From Syngnathus acus (lineage: Eukaryota; Chordata; Actinopteri; Syngnathiformes; Syngnathidae): DNA of 64,000 nucleotides. The stretch is from the NCBI RefSeq assembly GCF_901709675.1, contig NC_051087.1, forward strand, positions 13,933,067 to 13,997,066, written 5' to 3'. The notes under the pieces were generated by a model. The model did not search any database. It was not told the origin of the DNA and worked only from the letters and a program-made list of their open reading frames with translations. Each line of letters starts with the position of its first letter. Position 1 is the stretch's first letter. Below are positions 10,736 through 21,074 of this stretch, piece by piece. Both the position numbers and the translations under genes were made by a program.

Positions 10736-13439
10736 CTATAGGTGTGTGTGCCACTGGTTTGTTGAGGCTCCATGAGGAGAACCACTAAAACCATGTGAGC
10801 CAATGGTTGGCTGAATGCTGTTTAAGGTACCTTCTGACTAAAGAACAGCTTTCCAACTAAAAGCTGTAAACTAAGAGAACAAGAAAAGCTCTACAAGGTT
10901 TATTTCTTACAACAAAGTCTAACTGAATGTTACCTGTAGGCTGGCATCCTGTTTGATGCTATCATCAGGGTAAGAGTCCTGCAAAGTTCTGGCTGGTTCA
11001 AGCAGCGCACCATCAACAAGAGCCTGAGAGCCTGTCACCTGGAATTAAAACCACAAATAACTTACCAACATCATACAGACAACATAAATGACATCTCAGG
11101 ACCTGTATAGTTAAATTATGTGAAGTTAGTCCCCAAAACCAAACAAGCCCTTCTCACTAAAGTGTTCCAGTCAGTTCTGGATGTCTCATCAGGTCCTATA
11201 ACAGCAACTTTATGGATGTAGTGGAGCATCATTCAGCATGACACTTTAGCCGTTTAGCTGTTGAGGATGTGTGGAACTATAGCTGTAGTATAATCAGCCT
11301 CTATAATGTCCATAACCAAAAGTATGATCTAAAAACATAAGACAACCTTCGATCCATACGGAGGGCCCCACAAGTAGCCATATTTCAGAAATCTGTTATG
11401 TGTGTGTGAATGATTGGCTTGGTTGGAAAAACCAAGACAACGATCCATACGGAGGGCCCCACAAGTAGCCATATTTCAGAAATCTGTTATTATGTGTGTG
11501 TGAATGATTGGCTTGGTTGGAGCCCCATGGACGCACGTTTCAACAATCCATCTATAGGTGTGTGTGCCACTGGTTCGTACGGGCTCCATGAGGAGAACCA
11601 CTAAAACCGTGTGATCCAATGGTTGGCTGAATGCTGTTTAAGGTACCTTCTGACTAAAGAACAGCTTTCCAACTAAAAGCTGTAAACTAAGGGAACAAGA
11701 AAAGGTCTACAAGGTTTATTTCTTACAACAAAGTCTAACTGAATGTTACCTGTAGGCTGGCATCTTGTTTGATGCTATCATCAGGGTAAGAGTTCTGCAA
11801 ACTTCTGGCTGGTTCAAGCAGCCCACCATCAACAGCAGCCTGAGAGCCTGTCACCTGGAATTAAAACCACAAATAACTTACCAACATCATACAGACACCA
11901 CAAATGACAGACTCAAGACCTGTATAGTTAGATCATGTGAAGTTAGTCCCAAAACCAAACAAGCCCTTCTAACTCAAGTGTTCCAGTCAGTTCTGGATGT
12001 CTCATCAGGTCCTATAACAGCAACTTTATGGATGTAGTGGAGCATCATTCAGCATGACACTTTAGCCGTTTAGCTGTTGAGGATGTGTGGAACTATAGCT
12101 GTAATATAATCAGCCTCTATAATGTCCATAACCAAAAGTATGGTCTAAAAACATAAGACAACCTTCGATCCATACGGAGGGCCCCACAAGTAGCCATATT
12201 TCAGAAATCTGTTATGTGTGTGTGAATGATTGGCTTGGTTGGAAAAACCAAGACAACCTTAGATCCATACGGAGGGCCCCACAAGTAGCCATATTTCAGA
12301 AATCTGTTATGTGTGTGTGAATGATTGGCTTGGTTGGAGCCCCATGGACGCACGTTTCAACAATTCATCTATAGGTGTGTGTACCACTGGTTCGTACGGG
12401 CTCCATGAGGAGAACCACTAAAACCGTGTGATCCAATGGTTGGGTGAATGCTGTTTAAGGTACCTTCTGACTAAAGAACAGCTTTCCAACTAAAAGCTGT
12501 AAACTAAAGGAACAAGAAAAGGTCTACAAGGTTTATTTCATACAACAAAGTCTAACTGAATGTTACCTGTAGGCTGGCATCTTGTTTGATGCTATCATCA
12601 GGGTAAGAGTTCTGCAAACTTCTGGCTGGTTCAAGCAGCCCACCATCAACAGCAGCCTGAGAGCCTGTCACCTGGAATTAAAACCACAAATAACTTACCA
12701 ACATCATACAGACACCACAAATGACAGACTCAAGACCTGTATAGTTAAATCATGTGAAGTTAGTCCCAAAACCAAACAAGCCCTTCTAACTAAAGTGTTC
12801 CAGTCAGTTCTGGATGTCTCATCAGGTCCTATAACAGCAACTTTATGGATGTAGTGGAGCATCATTCAGCATGACACTTTAGCCGTTTAGCTGTTGAGGA
12901 TGTGTGGAACTATAGCTGTAATATAATCAGCCTTCATAATGTCCGTAACGAAAACTATGATCTAAAAACATAAGACAACCTTCGATCCATACGGGCCCCA
13001 CAAGTAGCCATATTTCAGAAATCTGTTATATGCGTGTGAATGATTGGCTTGCTTGGAAAAACCAAGACAACCTTAGATCCATATGGAGGGCCCCACAAGT
13101 AGCCATATTTCAGAAATCTGTTATTATGTGTGTGTGAATGATTGGCTTGGTTGGACCTCATGGACGCACGTTTCAACAATCCATCTATAGGTGTGTGTGC
13201 CACTGGTTCGTACGGGCTCCATGAGGAGAACCACTAAAACCGTCTGATCCAATGGTTGGCTGAATGCTGTTTAAGGTACCTTCTGACTAAAGAACAGCTT
13301 TCCAACTAAAAGGTGTAAACTAAGGGAACAAGAAAAGGTCTACAAGGTTTATTTCTTACAACAAAGTCTAACTGAATGTTACCTGTAGGCTGGCATCTTG
13401 TTTGATGCTATCATCAGGGTAAGAGTTCTGCAAACTTCT
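10711..13439. repeat. Exon-bearing tandem array, 816-817 bp period, about 3.3 units
   Basis: The anchor ATGGACGC recurs at 10711, 11527, 12344 and 13160, giving spacings of 816, 817 and 816. Units are nearly identical. From the second unit boundary on, each has an internal near-duplicate of about 85-100 bp around 'ggagggccccacaagtag'. Each unit carries, on the minus strand, a 105-nt open block between AG and GTAACA (11038-10934, 11854-11750, 12671-12567) that reads SQAAVDGG, then LLEPARSLQ and ends DASLQ. The fourth block is cut off at 13439, where a TTAGGG-like array begins. Minimal drift between units means recent or ongoing homogenisation. Plus-strand ORFs over these units are shadows. Confidence 0.85.
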
Positions 13440-13440
13440 G

Positions 13441-13666
13441 GGTTAGGGTTAGGGCTAGGGTTAGGGTAAGAGCTAGGGTTAGGGTTAAAGCTAGGGTTAG
13501 GGTTAGAACTAGGGTTAGGTTTAGAGCTAGGGTTAGGGTAAGAGCTAGGGTTAGGGTTAGGGTTAGAGCAAGGGTTAGAGCAACGGTTAGAGCAAGGGTT
13601 AGAGCTAGGGTTAGGGTTAGAGGTAGGTTTAGAGCTAGGGTTAAGGTTAGAGCTAGGGTTAGGGTT
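13441..13666. repeat. Degenerate TTAGGG-like array (plus-strand G-rich)
   Basis: A run of GGTTAGGG units mixed with GCTAGGG, GTAAGAG and GTTAGAG variants. It resembles vertebrate telomere repeat but is too irregular to be a functional telomere. It begins exactly where the 816-817 bp array is truncated and ends against the second half of a tRNA-like module at 13667. Confidence 0.8.
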
Positions 13667-13832
13667 GAGAGTCTAACTCATCACTAATCACTACACTATG
13701 GAACCCTCGCTTATGGAAGTTACGTATATGGTTTTATGGAGGAGCTCACAAGCAAATAGATAGGAATAGGTACTAAATGCCAAAATAGTTGAGGTTCTAC
13801 TGAGACTTGAACTCAGGTCGCTGGGGTGAGAG

Positions 13833-14100
13833 TCCTAACCCTAGCCCTAACCTTCGCCCTACCTCTTACCCTATTCCTAACCCTACCTGTTACCCTATTC
13901 CTAACCCTAGCCCTAGCTCTAACCTTAACCCTACCTCTTACCCTATTCCTAACCCTAGCTCTAACCCTAACCCTACCTCTTACCCTATTCCTAACCCTAG
14001 CCCAAGCTCTAACCTTAACCCTACCTCTTACCCTATTCCTAACCCTAGCTCTTACCCTAATCCTAACTCTTACCCTAACCCTAGCCCTAACTCCAGCCCC
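13833..14100. repeat. Degenerate CCCTAA-like array (plus-strand C-rich)
   Basis: Units of CCCTAA alternate with CCTAGC, CTCTTACC and CTATTCC in a higher-order pattern. It starts directly after GAGAGTCC inside a tRNA-like module. Together with 13441-13666 it forms a G-rich then C-rich (head-to-head) pair separated by about 170 bp of unit sequence. The open frames across it encode only Pro/Asn- or Leu/Thr-rich repeats and are not genes. Confidence 0.8.
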
Positions 14101-15774
14101 AGGTCTAAGGTTTTATCTGTGGCAAATTTTTCAAGGATGAGATATTTTTGGTCCCACTGGGATTTGAACTCAGGTCGCTGGGGTGAGAGTACAGAGCACT
14201 AACCACTACACCATGTTACCTACATGGTTTTATGGAGCAGCTCACAAGTAAATAGTATAGATAGGAATAGGTAAATGCCAAAATACTTGAGGTTCCACTG
14301 AGACTTGAACTCTGGTCACTGGGGTGAGAGTCCAGAGCACTAACCACTACAGTATAGAACCCACACCACTAATCCATGGAATTTACCTATATGGTTTTAT
14401 GGAGCAGCTCACAAGCAAATAGCATAGATAGGAATAGGTAAATGTCAAAATAGTTCAGGTTCCACTGAGACTTGAACTCAGGTCACTGGGGTGAGAGACC
14501 AGAGTATTCACCACTACACTATGGAACCCACACCATTAATCCATGGAATTTACCTATATGGTTTTATGGAGCAGCTCACAAGTAAATAGTATAGATAGGA
14601 ATAGGTAAATGCCAAAATACTTGAGGTTCCACTGAGACTTGAACTCTGGTCGCTGGGGTGAGAGTCCAGAGCACTAACCACTACAGTATAGAACCCACAC
14701 CATTAATCCATGGAAGTTACCTATATGGTTTTATAGAGCAGCTCACAAGCAAATAGTATAGATAGGAATAGGTAAATGCCAAAATAGTTGAAGTTCCACT
14801 GAGACTTGAACTCAGGTCGCTGGGGTGAGAGTCCACAGCACAAACCACTACAGTATGGAACCCACGGCGTTACTTCATGGAAGTTACGTATATGGTTTTA
14901 TGGACCAGGTCACAAGCAAATAGTAGATATACATAGGAATAGGTAAATGCCAAAATAGTTGAGGTTCCACCGAGACTTGAACTCCGGTCACTGGGGTGGG
15001 AATCCAGAGCAATAACCACTACACTATGGAACGCACAACATTATTTCATGGAAGTTACGTATATGGTTTTATGGAGCAGCTCACAAGCCAGTATAGATAG
15101 GAATAGGTAAATGCCAAAATAGTTGAGGTTCCACTGAGACTTAAACTCAGGTCGCCGGGGTGAGAGTACAGAGCACTAACCACTACAGTATGGAACCAAC
15201 ACTACCACTTCATGGAAGTTACCTATATGGTTTTATGGATCAGCTCACAAGCAAGTATAGATAGGAATAGGCAAATGCCAAAATGGTTAAGGTTCCACTG
15301 AGACTTGAACTCAGGACACTGGGTTGAGAGTCCACAGCACTAACTACTACACTATGGAACCCACACCATTAATACATGGAAGTTACCTATATGGTTTTAT
15401 GGAGCAGCTCACAAGCAAATGGGATACATGGGAATAGGTAAATGCCAAAAAAGTTGAGGTCCCACGGAGACTTGAACTCAGGTCGCTGGGGTGAGAGTCC
15501 ACAGCACTAACCACTACAGCATGGAAACCACGCCATTGTTTAATGGAAGTTACGTATATGGTTTTATGGAGCAGCTCACAAGCATGTATAGGAATAGGCA
15601 AATGCCAAAATAGTTAAGGTTCCACTGAGACTAGAACTCGGGTCGCTGGGGTGAGAGTCCAGAGCACTTACCACTACACTATGGACCTCATGCCATTATT
15701 TCATGGAAGTTACGTATATGGTTTTATAGAGCAGCTCACAAGCAGTATAGAATAGGTAAATGCCAAAAAGGTTG

Positions 15775-15846
15775 AGGTTCCACTGAGACTTGAACTCGGA
15801 TTAGTGGATTCAGAGTCCAGTGTGCTAACCATTACACCATGGAACC
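15775..15846 (-). tRNA. tRNA-Gln(CUG)-like gene or pseudogene at the end of the array
   Basis: On the minus strand this is 72 nt, the normal length for tRNA-Gln. The acceptor stem GGTTCCA/TGGAACC is perfect and followed by a T discriminator. The D-arm is GTGTAATGGTTAGCAC, the anticodon loop is CTCTGAA (anticodon CTG) and the T-arm is CCGAGTTCAAGTCTCAG with a good B box. A TTTTT run follows (plus-strand AAAAA at 15766-15770), a plausible Pol III terminator. The outer anticodon-stem pair is mismatched and one T-stem pair is weak, so it may be a pseudogene. Unlike the other modules of the array it keeps the Gln anticodon, so it may be the ancestral copy. Confidence 0.6.
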
Positions 15847-16057
15847 ACAATGTCCAGACCATGGCAGGCATATGCTGGTGTGGGAGCCAGAAGTTTTGAA
15901 TTATTATTATTATATATATATATTTTTTAAATTGCTAATGTGTCAATTGCTGGGTATCTGAAACCAGTTTTTCCAGTGTCCAGAGACCAGCTATTCCAAT
16001 TTAGTCCCATAATTGGCTTTCTGTACAGCGCACAAGTGGCAGGGAAGTCTGGGAGTA

Positions 16058-16544
16058 CAGTCAAACCTCGGTTTTCGAACGTCCCGGTTCTCGAACAAAT
16101 CGGAATTCGAACAAAAAAATTCGAGATTTTTTTGCTTCGGTTGTCCAACAAAATTCGGAGGTTGAACCTCGCGAGATGAGCCGAAAGGACCCGAGAAAAC
16201 CCGACCGCGCGGCCCGGATGCCGACTGACTCCGTTCGTTATTGTAATTTCGTTACTTTGAGGATTGTATTAACCCCTAATCATACCTCCAAAGAAAGCAA
16301 GTGGGAGCAGTAAAGCCATCCTAAAACACAAAGGCGCTCTTTAAGCAATGCGACAGTGAGCGCCCGGCGCGCTGCGGTTGCGCGACCGCACCAAATTAAG
16401 CTCCCTGCGCACTGAGGTCCACTTAAATTTTAAAAAGTACATCAGAACTTTAAAACTATTTTCTAAATTTCAGCGACGGCTCTGTCACAATAATGCGACC
16501 AGCGCGGTGCAGTTGGGCGGTCGGCGGCACGCTACGGTTGAGCG
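16058..16544. mobile_element. Truncated pogo/Tigger-type element
   Basis: It begins TA then CAGTCAAACCTCGGTTTTCG, the terminal style of pogo/Tigger elements, which target TA. The interior shares long blocks with the reverse complement of the element at 43941-44891, including the CTCCCTGCGCACTGAGGTCC block and the GACGGCTCTGTCACAATAA block. The right end is lost in a CT/CA microsatellite. It is nested in the large hAT element. Confidence 0.7.
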
Positions 16545-16546
16545 TT

Positions 16547-16602
16547 CTCTCTCTCTCGCTCTCTCTCTCGCTCTTTCTCGCACTCTTTCTCGCTCTCTCT
16601 CG

Positions 16603-16639
<37 letters not shown>
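16547..16639. repeat. Compound CT/CA microsatellite
   Basis: A CTCT/CTCG-rich run is followed by a pure CA run of about 35 bp. It abuts the truncated pogo/Tigger element. Confidence 0.9.
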
Positions 16640-16641
<2 letters not shown>

Positions 16642-16866
16642 CCCTCTGCTCAGCCAAATTTATTGTGTGACATTATTATGTCACGCACCAACATGATAAT
16701 GACAAATTGACTCCTACAGTACTAAAACCACAGACCAAAGACCACATTTTCAACAATGAACATTGTGTGCATTGTCTCACACAGACAAACTCTCAGTTCA
16801 ACAAATTCCACAAACAAAAACATACGTTTTTTCACTTACTATGTGTGGCGGGACAGACCATTCGTT

Positions 16867-17295
16867 TTAGTTTGTCGTTTTCAGGAGACGAGATTTCAAT
16901 AACGTCACTGAGGCATATTTTAACGAACTCCACTTCATTGTATGGCTTTTTAGCCCGTGCAATGTTCCAAGCCAGTTGAAACAATGCAAGTGTGACAGTC
17001 TCTGAGTGCTTCGTAATTTTTTTGAAAAACTACCTATTTTTCTGCCTGACTTTTCAAAGTCTCCAAACTTGTGCTTGCGAAATTCAGTCCCTTTTGCAAA
17101 GTCCTTATTGATATTGGCATGAAGTGAGCTGAAGTGACGCTGACCATTTGAAGCTTTTAAATGCGCCAATAACGTCCGACATATCAGGCAGAATGGCTTG
17201 CCATAGCGTTCAACAAAAAACAACTTTAACTCTGTTAAAAACGTCCTGTGTTCATCGTCATATATTCGTTTAGCTGTGCATTTTTTCCTTGCCAT
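16867..17295 (-). pseudogene. hAT transposase N-terminal relic (BED-like zinc finger)
   Basis: A 142-residue minus-strand frame starts with ATG 281 bp from the right terminus of the 9.3-kb hAT element, where a transposase would be expected to start. It shows FFVERYGKPFCLIC and a following HLKASNGQRHFSSLH, a C-x2-C ... H-x4-H zinc-finger arrangement found at the N-terminus of many hAT transposases. The C-terminal third of the frame loses resemblance, suggesting a frameshift. The RNase-H-like catalytic core and dimerisation region are absent, so the element cannot encode its own transposase and would depend on one supplied in trans. Confidence 0.7.
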
Positions 17296-17584
17296 TTTGG
17301 CAAGCGTCTTCTCAGCTTTTCTGGACCTAATGGGCCCCCGTAGTCACAGTCGCCATTCATTAAAAAGCCAGCAAAACCAATCGCTCTGTTTGTCCCTCCT
17401 CCTTTGCGGGATTTCACCTCACGCGCATGCGCGTTTGACCAAAATACCATATTGAACTCAAGCGAAGCAAATACGCACGAAAAACAAACACAAATGTTGA
17501 TATGAACGTAAATGAGCCGCATGAAACCAGCCAAAGAGCCGCATGCGGCTCGCGAGCCGCGGGTTGGCCACCGCTGGTCTAGCA

Positions 17585-20500
17585 CCTCTCGAAAGCAAAA
17601 CATCATATTTAACGTTGAGTCATTTCACAGCCTCTGACGGCCACTGATGACTGTCATTGGCCGGCTCGGCTGTTTCTTGCTGATGTGTGGAAAGGGCGGG
17701 ATGGAAGTGAATTGCTGCACCGGTCCTATATATACGCTCACAGACTGTCCAATGGCTTTATATATACTACATTACAATAATGGCCGAACATTTACATATC
17801 ATAATAACTCATTTCATATCAAAGGCATATCGTACATACGTCTTTAACAACCTACTCCCAGGCTACCGGAGGCGTGTACACATTTTCTTTCATTTAACGT
17901 TGGATAAAAGGGTGTGACGGATTCTAACTGAAGCTCAGGCTTGTCTGCTGTGTGAATCATTTTACACGCACATGCGCGCGCACACAACTCACTCAATATG
18001 TATGTAATATGTAGTTAGTTCAATATTTTCATATGCAAATGAATTATTTTGTTCTATTTATTAATTATATGATTAATTATTTCATCATTTATTACTATTT
18101 TTATTATTTTTTATTATTTTGTTATTAATAATTTAATTAACAAATCATTATTTTTTTTCAAAAGGTCCTTTTAGTAGTAGTGCATGTTGTTTTATGGAAG
18201 GAAAGGCATTATAGGTATTTGAGCTGTCACTAAAGACGATTAGGGAGACGATTAGCTGTGTGATCGGTCGGTGCAAGTGCCGCCTGTCGGTGGGGACGAT
18301 GCCCAGGGTGCCTTTGGGGTTGTGACTCCAACCTTCTGGAAATTGATTAAACTGTCACCGTTGTATTCAAATCAAAGTGTTCAAACATATTACTGTTGTA
18401 TCCAATCAACTGTTAAAACATGTTGAAAAAAATCAACTGCCATTTCTGTATTCAAAACAATTAATACAAATTGTTATTCAAACTTCCAGTTTATATAGGT
18501 ACTGCTGTATTCAAATCATATGTTATACTGGTCAAATTTCAGTTTTCCTTTGTTTTCAACTTTTATTCAAAATTCTAGTTTATTTGCTATTGCTGAATTC
18601 AAATCATGTTATACTGGTCAAATCTATGTTTTTATTTTGTTCCTTCTCGCTTCATGGTATATGGTGGTATATAGGTTGCACTGCAGTGATTTAGATTGTG
18701 TGTCTGGTAGTGAAACCTTGGTTGTAATCGGGACGGGACTAGATGAGCAAAATTGCTTCCTCCTGTTTCCCTTTTCGAGAAGTCATGGCAAACAGATAAA
18801 TCTGTAACAAGTGTGTTCTTTATGTACATGCCGAAATAAACAAAGCAAATTAAAAAAAACGGTACTATGTAATGTTGAAGTTGAATATATGCTTGAAATA
18901 CATTCTTTGACAGAAAGTTTGTATTCTTTATTTTAAAGAATGGAAAATGTCAGTAGATAACTTTTCTGCTGAAAGAAGAGAGTCTATAATCATGTGTTTC
19001 TCATGTTTCTCCAGCAGTAGAACACAGTCAAAATCCAGTAAAACTACTGGGATTGTATGTCACCAGTGAAAATGGCTGGGATTAGATGAGTTAATTGTTA
19101 AAAATAATAATAATTGAAGCATCGGCTCCAGATAACTTTTTTTCACCTATGAGCAATGTTTCCATATGCTGATCAAAGCGCCGATCACAAACAATGCAGT
19201 CATTATAATAATGGGTCGTGAGTAGTGATGCACAATATGAACATTGTCAACCGGTACCTGGTTAGTACGTCGCTTCACAGTTCAGAGGTGCTGGTTCGAT
19301 TCCGTCTCCGGCCTTACTGTGTGGAATTTGCATATTCTCCCTGTGCCTGCGTGGGTTTCCTTCGGGTGTGCCGGTTTCCCCCCACATTCCAAAAACATGC
19401 ATCGTAGGCTGAGTGACCACTCCAAATTGTCCGTAGGTGGTAACTCTACTTAATAACTTAATTCATTCGGTGATCACATTTGTAGGTCAAAAAGTTCATA
19501 AGTAGGAGCTATTTTTTCCATAAGAATGTATGTAAAGTGTAAAATGAATCTTTAAGTGAGACAACTTGCTATAGGAGTAGGCGCATGCAAAATGAGGGAC
19601 TGTGGGAGATGGCGAGTGGGAGAGGGAAATGGGAGAAGCATGTACCGTATGCTTAATTACTATGTTCGCTACACCCTCTTGTAACTACCCTCGTCGCATG
19701 ATTGACTCCAGAAATTGCGGACAAACTTGTCAATATGCTAATGCCCTACGCTATATAGCATCAGCGTACATAATCAAACACACGTATATACGTACACATC
19801 AACACACCAGCTTATTTTGAGTTCCGAGGGACCGTTTCATTCAAGTTGTATTATATCTCAATAGCTATTGCAAAACATTATACTACATACAAAATCTAAT
19901 ATGCCCAGAAAAAGTGACCCTGGTATTGATTCAAATATGACAAACACAAAGCTGTAGCAGCCGAGTACTTCAAAGTCCACGACCACTGTGAACAAAACGC
20001 TTTAAAGTACAATAATAAAAACAAGTTCACACTCTTTATTGTGAAGAACTAATGGCGTATGAACTAGCACACACCAAGTCAAGGACCTTTTGAAGTAAAA
20101 ATGTCTATAATATAATTTTTCTACTGCTTTATTCCTAACATTAGTGCATGAGTTTACATTCAGCGGAAATAGGCTTGTCATGCCTGAACAGTGAGGCACA
20201 AAGATGACTCACTCTCTCGCCATGAGAAGCTCCATTTGACTCTTGCAATCAAAGATAGAAGAGTCCTACAAACAAAACTACGCAGCAATAAATATCACAA
20301 AGACTAACACTATGTTTAATTAGCTATTAGATCTTTTTTTTCCAGCTGTTATGTAATTTGGCTTCCTCGTAACACTTGCCAGCAGTTTGCAGTTTCTTTT
20401 GTGACATGGGGATAAAGTAGAGCAGAAATAAATGAACCAAGTTACCGTTTCTGCCGTTTTCAATGCACTAACTGAATGAGCACGACATGCGAAAACACAC

Positions 20501-20960
20501 AACTGAGCCTTTTGCATGCATGCCAAGAGGGCGTGAACTGAGGCATTTTTTTTACCAAAGATTTTCTCATTGTTATACAATCTAACATTTGCCCAATCTA
20601 TCGACTGAATCAGATTATTGCATCAGACAACACAAAACGTGGAATACATGTTGTTTTTTTTAAGAAAATGGGCTACACTGCTCACTAAAGCATTTTGGTC
20701 ACGATTTTATTTTTGCACCAAGAGCCACGTTACTAGTGCCTTCCCTCCCCACTTGCCAATAATAGTATTCGGGACTTGTCAGATATGAGGTTAAAGTTTT
20801 ATGAATCATGAGCCACTTGCATCTGTGTGTATTGCTATATCTCTCTGCAAGGCTGCAGCAGATCTGCTATTCAGTGACTTGCATCTTAGGAGCTATATGG
20901 GCAACACAGCTGATGTTGTCTTTATAATCTGTTTTGTTTTGTTCTTCCATCTCTTTCAAG
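17585..20960. other. SH3PXD2A intron, 3' part
   Basis: Intron sequence between the hAT right end and the next exon. It contains a decayed repeat around 18360-18640 (two near copies of ATTCAAATCATRTTATACTG about 87 bp apart) and a SINE fragment at 19237-19440. Otherwise I see no RNA gene or exon. Confidence 0.55.
19237..19440 (+). repeat. tRNA-derived SINE, 5' half
   Basis: A TTCGATTCC B-box-like segment after the tRNA-like head, then the 'ggaatttgcatattctccct' and 'ccacattccaaaaacatgc' blocks, match the 5' half of the SINE at 23674-24043. The 3' half is missing. Confidence 0.75.
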
Positions 20961-21074
20961 GTTGGTGGTTTGTCAGCACAGCGGAGGAGCAGGGATGGGT
21001 GCCTGCCACATACCTTGACTCCCAAAGTGGAACCAGAGATGATTTGGATTTAGGAACCTCCAGGACAGGAGAGG
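20961..21074 (+). CDS. SH3PXD2A: SH3PXD2A exon: second half of SH3 domain 1
   Basis: The acceptor is CTCTTTCAAG and the donor GTATGT. With the G from the previous exon it encodes [19 protein letters not shown], the ligand-binding tryptophan pair and the GWVPxxYL end of SH3-1. An acidic linker ([15 protein letters not shown]) follows. It exits in phase 1 and joins in frame either to the 84-nt cassette exon at 24343 or directly to the SH3-2 exon at 28549. Confidence 0.95.

Larger units (their letters stand above)
13667..15846 (-). repeat. tRNA-like satellite: about 12 modules in 158-170 bp repeats
   Basis: Modules begin (plus strand, GGTTCC-like) near 14150, 14291, 14458, 14625, 14792, 14962, 15127, 15291, 15458, 15618 and 15776, with spacings from 158 to 170 after the first. 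A further module at about 13794 is interrupted by the C-rich telomere-like array, and a half-module follows at 13667-13703. Read on the minus strand, each is 71-72 nt, starts GGTTCCAT, has a TGGTTAG D-arm, a GAGTTCAAGTCTC B-box-like T-arm, and ends TGGAACC, so the acceptor stem closes. Most have the anticodon-loop sequence CTCTCAC, which would place CTC at the anticodon. The A-rich 'ccaaaatag' beside each module gives a minus-strand TTTT, a possible Pol III stop. The linker is about 95 bp and well conserved. Confidence 0.8.
8308..17576. mobile_element. Very large (9.27-kb) hAT element with 8-bp TSD and nested cargo
   Basis: The left end is CAGGGGTGGCCAACC and the right end is GGTTGGCCACCGCTG, inverted repeats with one mismatch. 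GTCTAGCA lies at 8300-8307 and again at 17577-17584, the 8-bp duplication typical of hAT insertion. A transposase N-terminal relic starts 281 bp inside the right end on the minus strand. Between the ends lie a SINE, a spliced gene-like module, an exon-bearing 816-817 bp tandem array, telomere-like arrays, a tRNA-like satellite and a pogo/Tigger fragment. Family elements are usually a few kilobases, so this copy either grew by nested insertion and tandem expansion or captured host DNA before it moved. The intact TSD says the two termini belong to one insertion event. Confidence 0.8.

Noticed and set aside
11765-12854. Two nearly identical 90-residue plus-strand ORFs 817 bp apart
   Set aside because: They are shadows of the tandem repeat. 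The splice-bounded, frame-consistent coding signal in these units is on the minus strand.
13441-14100. A true interstitial telomere from chromosome fusion
   Set aside because: The repeats are too irregular, arrays are short, and both edges lie inside tRNA-like modules within a transposon. Local origin is simpler.
13807-14202. Pro/Asn- and Leu/Thr-rich ORFs of 131 and 104 residues on the plus strand
   Set aside because: They are translations of the CCCTAA-like array. A hexamer-type repeat without stops is open in several frames, and there is no non-repetitive domain.
13667-15846. Possible CRISPR array because of regular spacing
   Set aside because: The period is about 160 bp, both module and linker are conserved, and the DNA is from a vertebrate. 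The modules fold as tRNA, so this is a satellite.
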